Shown one piece after another: positions 10,782 through 18,762 of a stretch of DNA of 64,000 nt. A program made the translations under genes and the position numbers. This DNA is from Tubulanus polymorphus (lineage: Eukaryota > Nemertea > Palaeonemertea > Tubulaniformes > Tubulanidae), in assembly GCF_964204645.1 (NCBI RefSeq), contig NC_134027.1, positions 16,976,485 to 17,040,484 on the forward strand. The letters run 5' to 3'. The notes beneath the pieces were generated by a model. The model was not told the DNA's origin. It ran no database searches and saw only the letters and a program-made list of their open reading frames with translations. Within the stretch, counting starts at the first letter, position 1. Every line of letters starts with the position of its first letter.

Positions 10782-11235
10782 AGTCATAAGAAAGTAATCT
10801 AATGTTTTCTCTAAAGTCTTTAACAATTGAATTATATTTTTGATTTAAAACCCAAGTTGTTATCCCAAAATGTCTCCCAGAGAAAGCTAAATAGCATAAC
10901 TCACTTTCTCTAACTTTTGAATCATGTAAATTTGCACAATCATCTATGATAAATAATGTATTTGATCCTTTATAAATATCAATTGCTATTTTTATACAAT
11001 TATCTAAATTTTCTTTTACTGTTTTAGGATCTAATATAATAAATTTATTATTTCTAGTAATATTTCTATCATAAGTTTGATTAAATTCATATGTTGGACA
11101 AAATAATACTATATTATCAAAATAGTTTTTGTAAACAGTTTCTAATAAATTTAATATAAAATAAGTTTTTCCACAATTTGTTACACCAGAAATTAACATA
11201 TTATGAGGCTCAAATATAAATAATTCCTTATTCAT
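10782..11235 (-). pseudogene. Packaging ATPase of element A, N-terminal part
   Basis: Minus-strand start at 11235, directly abutting the integrase stop (TAA-ATG). It carries Walker A GVTNCGKT (residues 17-24) and the Walker B-like LFIIDD near 94. After the sequence VKDFREN the reading diverges into the retrotransposon junction, and the frame runs a few residues to 10777. About 111 residues (10801-11134) are also present in the left fragment at 3477-3979. Confidence 0.88.
10801..11134. repeat. 334-bp direct repeat flanking the Bel/Pao element (right copy)
   Basis: Right-hand copy of 3651-3984. Between the 3' LTR and this repeat lie 19 bp (10782-10800) that do not match the ATPase gene cleanly. 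Confidence 0.85.
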
Positions 11236-12363
11236 TTATATATTTTTAATTTTACTTGATAATATCCATTCATTAAATTTATCTGGCCATCCAACCCATT
11301 TTACTAAAGAATATTTTTTTCTTTTAATACTTTTTGTTTTTAATACTTTTTCAATTTTATATTCTTGTTTTAGATTTTCAGTAGTTAAACTTAATTCTTC
11401 TTCGTAAAAGTAGCCATCAACTTCTTCACCATCTAAATCTTCTAATTTATAGACATATGGTTTTGTTGTTATTACCTTTTTTATTTTATATATTTCTCTA
11501 GTAAAATTTCGATCGTATCCTTTGTCAAATATCTTTTTATACTTAGAAATTCTAACATTTTGACCAACTTTAAATTTAGGTTCACCAAAATCATCTACAA
11601 GAAATGCTCCATATAAATTATTCCAAACAATTTCAGCATTTTCAGATTTTCTAGCATCAATAGGTTTCATTCCAATAGAAGAATGATAAGAATTATTATA
11701 TCCTTCTATCAATTTTAGCAAAACATCAATCCATTTAAAAGTATTATTTGCTGTAAAATATTTCCACATTCTTGTTCTTAATGTTCTATTAAATCGTTCA
11801 ACAACTGCTGCTTTTTTATCCGATTTTGTTGAAAAATATTTAATATTATGAAAATCTAAAAGTCCATGAACTAATGAATTATCAAATTCTTTTCCATCAT
11901 CAAATTGAATTTTTTCTGGTTTTAGTTTACCACCTGAAAGAAATTTTCTTAAAACATGTGATGTTTGTGCAGCATCTTTTCTATAAAGTGGGAAGCTCCA
12001 TACATAACGACTAAAAATATCAATTATATTCAATATCCACCAATAATCATTATTATCTTTTTTAAGATTTTTCATATCAATTAAATCTCCTTGCCACTGT
12101 TGATCTACATAACTTACCATAGTTTTACGAGTTTTATATTTTCTAACAATTTTTTTATGTGTTGTATATGTTGGTTGTTCTAACATAAATTCATTTATAT
12201 CTTTATATTTAACTAAATTTTGTGGGATTATCTTATCTAATTTATCTTGTTTTACTTTACGCCATATATTTTTAGTAGAAGAATAAGCAACCGAACTCTC
12301 AGGGTTGTAATATAAATTTCTTAAATATTGTTCTTTAGTATTAGGAGTTTTTTTACCACCCAT
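11236..12363 (-). CDS. Polinton retroviral-type integrase with chromodomain, 375 aa
   Basis: Inserts the element DNA into the host genome. The catalytic D,D,E triad is visible: D93 (QGDLIDM), D155 (FDDGKEF) and E189 (VVERFNR), with the expected spacing of about 34 between the last two. Residues about 331-375 form a chromodomain (YKIEKVLKTK...YSLVKWVGWP...FNEWI), which may steer insertion to marked chromatin. Intact frame of normal length. Its stop TAA is also the TAA of ATAAATG for the ATPase gene, so the two are fused end to end. The start sits in ATATATAAATGGG. The copy at 59892-61003 is broken. Confidence 0.93.
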   Translation of the reverse strand: MGGKKTPNTKEQYLRNLYYNPESSVAYSSTKNIWRKVKQDKLDKIIPQNLVKYKDINEFMLEQPTYTTHKKIVRKYKTRKTMVSYVDQQWQGDLIDMKNLKKDNNDYWWILNIIDIFSRYVWSFPLYRKDAAQTSHVLRKFLSGGKLKPEKIQFDDGKEFDNSLVHGLLDFHNIKYFSTKSDKKAAVVERFNRTLRTRMWKYFTANNTFKWIDVLLKLIEGYNNSYHSSIGMKPIDARKSENAEIVWNNLYGAFLVDDFGEPKFKVGQNVRISKYKKIFDKGYDRNFTREIYKIKKVITTKPYVYKLEDLDGEEVDGYFYEEELSLTTENLKQEYKIEKVLKTKSIKRKKYSLVKWVGWPDKFNEWILSSKIKNI

Positions 12364-12393
12364 TTATATATCCTTAATTTTAACTTTATATTT
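12361..12393 (-). promoter_or_regulatory. Intergenic spacer and start motif before the integrase
   Basis: The 30-bp spacer after the capsid stop reads AAATTAAGGATATATAAATGGG on the minus strand near the start. It has ATAAATG but a weaker T-run than its neighbours. Confidence 0.45.
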
Positions 12394-13631
12394 CTAATAT
12401 TGAATACTATCTAATTGAGAATTTACAATATTTAATTGTGCGTCAGATATAATATAAATGTGCATTTTAAAATTTTTGATTCCTTTATTCTTTTTCATGA
12501 ATAATTGTATTCCATCTTTAGTGTTCTGTATTTTTTTTCCAGAACCATGTAATGAATTATCTTCAGTTGTTCTAAAATCTAACCATAATGCATATTTATT
12601 GCCGGTATAATAATCAATTTGATTAATATTACAATTTTCAAATGATTTTACTTTTTCATTCATAAAATGTTTTCTAATTTCTGGCCATTGATCATTCATT
12701 CTCATTCCTTGACAAAATATTTTATTTGCTATTCCTTCGATAGTTATTTCTACTTTTGTTATTTCAGGATTATAATAATTATCAACATTTATTGCGCCAT
12801 TAGTATACGTTCCAATGGTAAAAAATATTAATATACCTTTAATAGATCTTCTAGGAAAGTTAATATTCTCATTAATAATTTCATCATTTGCATTAATAGT
12901 GCATCATCAATATAATCATATAATAATGAAAATCCTTGATTGTATTGAGTTTGAATTGTGCTAGCAATATTTTCATTAGTTATTGTGTTATATTCTAAAC
13001 ATATATTCGATAATTTATAACTCATATCTTTAACAACGCTAGATAATACAATTTCATTTACAGGAGCAAATGTTATCTCAAATATAATATCTTCTTGAAT
13101 TGCGTATTTATATAAAGGTGCATTATTATTTATCAATTCAAAATCTAATGGAATTTTATATTTGCTTCCATAAATCTTTTTAATCAAATTATCTACGTCA
13201 TTATTTACTACTGCGTTATTGGCTTCAGATCTTAATTTATTTTGGTTTTCTGATTGAATTCCTTGAAATATCATATTATTTCTATTTTCTTTAGTTAACC
13301 ATAAATCTTTATAATGCATAAATAAATTATAATCATCTAATGAGAAAACTGTTTCTGGACCAATCTTTATTGTTAACTTTTTAATCAAATATCTTCCAAC
13401 ATTATCAACGACATAATTATTATTATTGCCAGATACTTTTATATCGGCTGATAAATAAATACTGTTTGGAACATAAAAAGTATTTTGTGTTAATCTAGGA
13501 ATTCTAACATATAAAGTTTCATCGGGATTAATATTTGAAGGGTTATGAGTAATTATCTGATGTGATCTTTCTGCTTTAATAGCATTAGATATTCTATGAT
13601 TCTTCGAAGGACTTATATAACTCCCACTCAT
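12394..13631 (-). pseudogene. Major capsid protein (double jelly roll), element A, one frameshift
   Basis: The N-terminal 267 aa are open (13631-12828), and the C-terminal 103 aa are in another frame (12705-12394). The break is near 12880-12905, where the sequence differs from element D by a small deletion. The protein would be about 410 aa and form the pseudohexameric shell. Landmarks are the N-terminal TLYVRIPRLTQNTFYVPNS, KLTIKIGPETVFSLDDYNLF, PLDFEL and IIFEITFAP. Copies: 25310-25816 and 62452-63110. Assignment rests on length, beta-rich pattern, position between integrase and other virion-type genes, and repetition in all elements. It is the best capsid candidate but was not tested by search. 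Confidence 0.75.
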
Positions 13632-13655
13632 TTATTTAACAAAAAAATTAATTAT
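13629..13655 (-). promoter_or_regulatory. Start motif of the major capsid gene
   Basis: Minus strand: TAA stop of the 474-aa gene, then AATTTTTTTGTTAAATAAATG. The whole spacer is 24 bp. Confidence 0.6.
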
Positions 13656-15080
13656 TTATTTTTTTGATATCATATTTACTAAACCAAAAATAATAGCACT
13701 TACAACTGTAATTAAAAATAAAATAATATGTTCAGCAGCAAAGTTAATAATGTTTCCTGCAGATTTCAATATAAAACCAACAATTGAAGCAATAATTCCT
13801 GGCAATGCTGCAGCAGATTTTTTAGATAGTTCCCATAAATATTTTGCTAATTTTTTTAAACCATCCTTAACTTTATCTTGTATAGAATTATTTCCTGGAG
13901 GTTTATCTGGTTTATTTGGAGTAGATTTCAAAGCATTTGATATTACTAAACCAATTGTTGTAAATAACATAGTTACAGCTGTTAGAATTGAAAGAATTGT
14001 TATTCCTTCTAATTTAAATAATAACTTTATTCTATCTTTCAATGATAATTCAGAATTTGGTTTAATCAACAAATCTTTAAAAATAACTTTTAATCTATTA
14101 ATATTATAATCATATGATTTTAATAATAATTTAATTTCTTCTTTCTGTACTTCTAAATTATCTTTTAAATTACTAATTTCTTTTTCTAAACGTAATTCTT
14201 TTTGCCTATATTCTATTTCATCAATTACTTGATGATCTAAATCAGACTTTAATTGTTCTATTTCTTTATTTTTATCAGTTAATTCTTTTTCCAAATACAT
14301 AATTTTTTGATCTCTTATACTTTTATTATGTGCAATTTTATCAGATGCAAGTCTTATACTAATAATTTCTCTAATTGCTTTATCAGAAAATATATCTAAA
14401 TCTTCTAATTCTTGATCTGTTGCATCAAATAATCCATTCGGTAAAAGTTTTTCAATTGGAACTTTATTTGATCTAAGTTTACTATTTTTGGAAGTTATAT
14501 TCTGTTCAGAAGTTGTTTCTGTTTCTGATTTCTTTTTGATTATTTCAAATAATTCATTAATTCTTTGTTTAAATACATCTATATTATCATCTATTTCTTT
14601 TTGTGTAACATCAGTTATTTCATTACTATTACTTATTATTTTAATTCTATCTGGTTTTAATTTTTCTAAAGTTGATTCTAATAATATTTTATTTTTATTA
14701 TTTTTATAAGTGATATCAATATAATAATCACCTTTCAAACGATAATAACATTTACCATTATCTAAAAATTTCAATTGATCTGCTAAAAGTCCAACGTCTT
14801 CATTATTTATGTTAAAATTAGATTTTTCAATTAAATCTTCTAATTTAGGTATTTTGTTTAAATTATCTAAATCTTGTTTTACTAAATATGGGTCTAAATT
14901 TTCAGGATTTAATTGTGATTCAGCATTTTTAATATAATCAGGCATATTTAAATTATTGTTATATTCTGGTTCATTACCATCATTAAAACTTGTTTCATCA
15001 AAATCAGGTGGTTGTTCATCAGTTATGTTAGGTTCATCAAAAGGATCCATTCCAATATCTTCTCCACCTTCTACATCCAT
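13656..15080 (-). CDS. Large acidic, coiled-coil, membrane-anchored Polinton protein, 474 aa
   Basis: Function not recognised. Residues 1-80 are acidic. Residues about 255-325 form a long charged coiled coil (EKELTDKNKEIEQLKSD onward). A membrane segment follows at about 353-378 (ITILSILTAVTMLFTTIGLV), and a hydrophobic C terminus runs from about 430 to the end. It lies between capsid and 446-aa genes with 16-24 bp spacers, so it is probably a virion or membrane protein. The decayed copy at 25837-27260 keeps both hydrophobic regions. It could be a fusion-like or membrane-tether protein, but there is no diagnostic motif. Confidence 0.75.
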   Translation of the reverse strand: MDVEGGEDIGMDPFDEPNITDEQPPDFDETSFNDGNEPEYNNNLNMPDYIKNAESQLNPENLDPYLVKQDLDNLNKIPKLEDLIEKSNFNINNEDVGLLADQLKFLDNGKCYYRLKGDYYIDITYKNNKNKILLESTLEKLKPDRIKIISNSNEITDVTQKEIDDNIDVFKQRINELFEIIKKKSETETTSEQNITSKNSKLRSNKVPIEKLLPNGLFDATDQELEDLDIFSDKAIREIISIRLASDKIAHNKSIRDQKIMYLEKELTDKNKEIEQLKSDLDHQVIDEIEYRQKELRLEKEISNLKDNLEVQKEEIKLLLKSYDYNINRLKVIFKDLLIKPNSELSLKDRIKLLFKLEGITILSILTAVTMLFTTIGLVISNALKSTPNKPDKPPGNNSIQDKVKDGLKKLAKYLWELSKKSAAALPGIIASIVGFILKSAGNIINFAAEHIILFLITVVSAIIFGLVNMISKK

Positions 15081-15096
15081 TTATATAATAAAAAAA
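15078..15096 (-). promoter_or_regulatory. Start motif of the 474-aa gene
   Basis: The 16-bp spacer reads TTTTTTTATTATATAAATGG on the minus strand. Confidence 0.6.
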
Positions 15097-16437
15097 TTAA
15101 AATTTAAAATATAATATTCCTCCTATAACAATTCCTATACAAGTTATAGCTAATTTAGTAGTATTTTCATGGAATTTATTATCATCATTTAGTTTAATTA
15201 CATCATGTTGAATTTTATCGGTTTTAATATCACCGTGTGGGTGCCGTACGGCACCATTTTCTATAGTATTGTAATCTTTTATTTTGGAATCATTATTTAA
15301 TTTAATATTATTAGTTTTAGTTTCTGTTGATTGAATATGTTTTTTATTTTTTTCACCTTCCATTAATTTTGGAGCAGTAATAATCTTTTTATTTATATCA
15401 TTTAATCCAATTGAATTATTTATTGTTGCAGTTTTAATTAGATTATTATAACCAATTATGTTTCCCATCTTTAATACTAAATCATTAGAAATAATTAATA
15501 GATTAGGGCCTATACAATAATTTAATCTAATATGTGATTTATCTAAATAATTTTGATATCTTACAATGTTTTCTGGAATCGATCTATTTTTATCATTATG
15601 AATGGAATCTTCAAATAATACTTTGAATTGTTTCTGCGCATCAAATGAAGTACTATTATTTCCAACTATTGGTGATCTTGTTTCAACTTGTGCACCTAAA
15701 ATACATATCAAATAAGTTCTAATTGATTGATTTATTCTTTGTATACCGGGTTTTGTAAATCCTTCACTATAAGATTCAATAAAATAAACCCAACCATTAT
15801 TATTATTAATTTTATAATTATGATAAGCTCCAATTCAATGCATATAATCAATTCTTTTTATTTCATACTGTTCACCGACACCTTGCAATTTACCATGCGC
15901 TCTAAAATCGAAATTAATATTTATATTAAATTCATTACATATTTTATAAAACTTAGATAGATTAATATTATTATCTAATTCTTTAAAATATTTTGATCCA
16001 GGTAAAGGGCATTCTAATTCATTTAATATAATTCTAATTTGAAAGTATACATGAAATCTAAATATTGTATGAATGAATTTTAAATCAGAATATTTCAAAT
16101 TTTTATCTAAGTTATTCAAGTGATCATGCCAACTTACACCACAACCAGCTGTTGCACAATGAACAGCAAAATTTAATTGATTCTGCCAATATTTCATATT
16201 AGATTTTACTTTATATATATTATATTCATCTCGAGTAAAAGTAACTTCATATGTATTAAATATATTTTCCATTTTAGAAATAAAATAGTTTGTTTCAGTA
16301 ACATAAATTTCTAAATTAATCAATGAAGGTAAAACTAAATTTTTATATATTATCATGTTACTAAAATCTATTGCTGGAGTATTATATTTATAATATTCAT
16401 GTGATTTATTATATTGGAAAGCTTTTGGAAACCCCAT
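15097..16437 (-). pseudogene. Conserved Polinton protein of about 446 aa with C-terminal membrane anchor, one nonsense change
   Basis: Two open parts (16437-15835 and 15711-15097) are one gene: element B reads through the same region in one frame. The break is an in-frame TGA near 15835, where B has AGA (Arg), after the residues KRIDYMH. A conserved central block holds WQNQLNFAVHCATAGCGVSW. The C terminus ends in a hydrophobic segment (LAITCIGIVIGGILYF). A second interruption between 15711 and 15780 may also exist. Function unknown; a membrane-anchored virion protein would fit the neighbours. Confidence 0.7.
15240..15255. repeat. Perfect 16-bp GC-rich palindrome inside a coding region
   Basis: GGTGCCGTACGGCACC, also at 27417-27432 in element B and in a diverged form at 2222-2240. 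It is conspicuous in AT-rich DNA. Confidence 0.75.
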
Positions 16438-16453
16438 TTATATAATTAAAAAA

Positions 16454-16888
16454 TTAATAATTTATTAATTCTTTTAATAATTTATCTTGTTCTTCAACTG
16501 TTATATGACCATTTAAACTTATTATATAATCTAATGTGTTCTTTAATTTATTAATTTCTTTTATATTAGTTTTGATTTTTTCTTTATTACTTTTTATATT
16601 TAATTTTGAACTTATACCAGTTAAAACACTTGAACTTAATCCTAATACACCAATTGATATAGCTAAAGGTGTTAATGGGCTGAATATTGCTAGAAATGTT
16701 ATTACAGAACTAATTGTAACCGAACCACTTATAATCAAATAATATATAATTTTACTTTTTAAATATTTTTTCTTTTTTATCTTTAAGTCACTTTCAAATT
16801 CTAATATTTGTTTTTCTAAATATGTTTTTAATTTAGTTTTATTTATATCATGAGGAATAATATCAATACTATCAACTTTATCTTCCAT
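16454..16888 (-). CDS. Small Polinton membrane protein with hairpin of membrane segments, 144 aa
   Basis: Not recognised by family. A basic or charged helix (about 20-45) leads into two adjacent hydrophobic segments at about 48-90 (YYLIISGSVTISSVITFLAIF and PLAISIGVLGLSSSVLTGI). A second charged helix with coiled-coil character follows. Intact. Spacers are 16 and 19 bp. Element B has lost it by a deletion that fuses its neighbours. The layout suggests a membrane-inserting or scaffold protein, but that is only inference. Confidence 0.65.
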   Translation of the reverse strand: MEDKVDSIDIIPHDINKTKLKTYLEKQILEFESDLKIKKKKYLKSKIIYYLIISGSVTISSVITFLAIFSPLTPLAISIGVLGLSSSVLTGISSKLNIKSNKEKIKTNIKEINKLKNTLDYIISLNGHITVEEQDKLLKELINY

Positions 16889-16907
16889 TTATTTAGAATA
16901 AAAATTA

Positions 16908-17330
16908 CTAATTAGTAAATTTATAAGCAACAAATATAACAATAACTGTTCCACCTAAAATCCATATTATTTCATATTTCTGTTGTTCTTTACTTGGGGT
17001 ATAATAATCTGATAATTTAGGTTTGTATAGATGTAATTTTTCTTTATTTGTTACTGCGTTATATAAACTCATTGCATCATCAACTGATTGAAAATCTCTA
17101 TGTGAAATCTTCTGATCATATAATTCTTTATTGATGTAATCCATATAGTTTTGTCTCTTTTCTCTATATTCTTCTGCAGCTTTATTGTATTTCTCTAACG
17201 CTAAGTTATGTCTTCTTTGTTCTCCTAATGAACTATTTTTATCAATATGTTTAAATAAATAACCACCACCAGTAAATGCTGAAGCGTTAACAATTGCTGA
17301 TCCTATAATAGTTATAATTGCAGAAGCCAT
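16908..17330 (-). CDS. Conserved Polinton membrane protein, 140 aa
   Basis: The N-terminal hydrophobic, glycine-rich segment (residues 1-25, IITIIGSAIVNASAFTGGGY) and the C-terminal membrane segment (about 118-136) flank a charged helix. The helix carries YNKAAEEYREKRQNYMDYI, then FQSVDDAMSLYNAV. I believe this helix pattern recurs in Polinton proteins of other animals, but I cannot name a function. Element B has a truncated copy at 28467-28795. Start motif: TTTTTTTTGCTAAATAAATG. Confidence 0.7.
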   Translation of the reverse strand: MASAIITIIGSAIVNASAFTGGGYLFKHIDKNSSLGEQRRHNLALEKYNKAAEEYREKRQNYMDYINKELYDQKISHRDFQSVDDAMSLYNAVTNKEKLHLYKPKLSDYYTPSKEQQKYEIIWILGGTVIVIFVAYKFTN

Positions 17331-17355
17331 TTATTTAGCAAAAAAAATTATGTAT
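17328..17355 (-). promoter_or_regulatory. Start motif of the 140-aa gene
   Basis: The 25-bp spacer reads AATTTTTTTTGCTAAATAAATGG on the minus strand. Confidence 0.6.
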
Positions 17356-17577
17356 TTATATGGGAGGAATATATTTTTGTTTTTCCAAATAATCAATAGT
17401 TAAATTAGATAAAGTAACTGCTAATGTTAACTTTAAAATATCATTTATATCAAATCTATCAACATTAACACTTCCCATTTTGAATACTTTTTTTAATACC
17501 ATTGAATAACCAACCGTTCCAACTGATAGTAATGCGCCATTATATAATCCAGTTATTATCCACTTATTATCACTCAT
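17356..17577 (-). CDS. Very small Polinton membrane protein, 73 aa
   Basis: A hydrophobic N-terminal half (ITGLYNGALLSVGTVGYSMVL) is followed by a basic patch, a second hydrophobic helix (ILKLTLAVTLSNLTIDYL) and the tail KQKYIPPI. Intact. Only 3 bp separate its start from the stop of the 114-aa gene. In element B only the last residues survive (28815-28865), fused to the next gene. Function unknown. Confidence 0.65.
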   Translation of the reverse strand: MSDNKWIITGLYNGALLSVGTVGYSMVLKKVFKMGSVNVDRFDINDILKLTLAVTLSNLTIDYLEKQKYIPPI

Positions 17578-17580
17578 TTA

Positions 17581-17925
17581 TTAATCAAAAAAATTACTAT
17601 CTTCAAAATATTTAGTTAACTTATTTATGATTAATTCAACATTTATTTCATTTCTAGTTTTATGATTATCATATATTTTGGTTAATATGTTTTTGATATC
17701 ATCGATTATAAAATCTTCATCTAATTCATAAAATCTTAAAGACTCAGTAATCTTTTCTACATTTAAAGTTTCTTTATCTATTGTTGTTTCATACTCAAAT
17801 GTTGTTTCATTAGAAAATGCAGTATTTTTGATATGTGTTATTACATCATTAATGTTAAATTTCATTTCTTTCTCACATTTAAAATCAAATCCAAAACATA
17901 TACTCGGTCCAACAGTTATATTCAT
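17581..17925 (-). CDS. Small Polinton protein of unknown function, 114 aa
   Basis: Soluble-looking. The N terminus MNITVGPSICFGFDFK is shared exactly with the element B copy at 28856-29176, apart from the following residues. The C-terminal half is acidic and helical (DDIKNILTKIYDNHKTRNEIN). The region between is variable between copies, so selection seems strongest at the N terminus and the last 40 residues. It sits between the minor capsid gene (16-bp spacer) and the 73-aa gene. No recognised domain. Confidence 0.65.
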   Translation of the reverse strand: MNITVGPSICFGFDFKCEKEMKFNINDVITHIKNTAFSNETTFEYETTIDKETLNVEKITESLRFYELDEDFIIDDIKNILTKIYDNHKTRNEINVELIINKLTKYFEDSNFFD

Positions 17926-17941
17926 TTATATAGGTGAAAAA

Positions 17942-18694
17942 TTACTCTTTACATCTTATAACTAATTCATAAATTACAGGAATGTTATTCAAATCAATTA
18001 AGTATCCATTATGATTTCTTATTTCTAATTTAAAATTATTAAATTGAGGAATACAAGGTTTGAAATCACATTCTGTTAAATTATAATTTATTTGCGTTCC
18101 AAATTCTTTAACATTCTTCAATGGTAAAATGTTTAGTAAACCAGAATTACAAGTTATATCTTTAGTTGCTTCGAATGTTTTTGTAGGATCGATTAAATTG
18201 CAATAAATATAAAAATGTGTAAAAGGCATTATATTTGGTGTAGTATCAACATTTGAATAATATTTATCTGGTGTAATTCCTAATAGTTTAGCTATAGGTT
18301 TTTTAACTGAAAATTGATATTTTTCATTATGAGCTAACCTTATCTTCATTTTATTAGAATTATCACTTTTCAAAAATCTAATGTTAAATTCAGCATCACT
18401 ACCTAATTTGATCCGAGCTTTTTTATTAATTTCCTGCGCTAATGTATTTAAATTATATAATCCTGGTTTTAAAAATAGATAATTCCATTTATCCTTACTC
18501 TTGATTGAAAAAAATAAATGTTCAAGACTTTTAGCTGTTATATTATAAAATGAGTTACATAAACTTATATTTACTAATTTTAAATCTACACAATTCTTGA
18601 ATTCTCTATCTAATTGTATTAGTAAATTATGTGATTTATAATTTGTAAGTTTTCTAGAATCAATAAATATTCTGTATTCTTTTAATTCTACCAT
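17942..18694 (-). CDS. Minor capsid (penton-type, single jelly roll) protein, 250 aa
   Basis: 250 aa and beta-rich throughout, the length expected of Polinton penton proteins. It starts with KEYRIFIDSRKLTNY, followed by hydrophobic strand and charged strand alternation, and includes PGLYNLNTLAQEINKKA and FTHFYIYCNLIDPT. That pattern (peptide binding long helix after LNTLAQEIN, then strands) is what I associate with the Polinton/adintovirus minor capsid. It would form fivefold vertices. Intact here, frameshifted in element B (29194-29946). The start is less canonical: ATAAATAATG. Confidence 0.75.
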   Translation of the reverse strand: MVELKEYRIFIDSRKLTNYKSHNLLIQLDREFKNCVDLKLVNISLCNSFYNITAKSLEHLFFSIKSKDKWNYLFLKPGLYNLNTLAQEINKKARIKLGSDAEFNIRFLKSDNSNKMKIRLAHNEKYQFSVKKPIAKLLGITPDKYYSNVDTTPNIMPFTHFYIYCNLIDPTKTFEATKDITCNSGLLNILPLKNVKEFGTQINYNLTECDFKPCIPQFNNFKLEIRNHNGYLIDLNNIPVIYELVIRCKE

Positions 18695-18762
18695 TATTTA
18701 TAACATAAAAAAATTACCGCTCATTACTAAAAATTAATTTTAATAAAATTTTTCCTTAATAA
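18695..18762. promoter_or_regulatory. Divergent promoter region between minor capsid and zinc-finger factor
   Basis: 68 bp between head-to-head starts. Minus side: GGTAATTTTTTTATGTTATAAATAATG. Plus side: TTTTAATAAAATTTTTCCTTAATAAATG. Both show the T-run plus ATAAAT signal. Confidence 0.6.
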
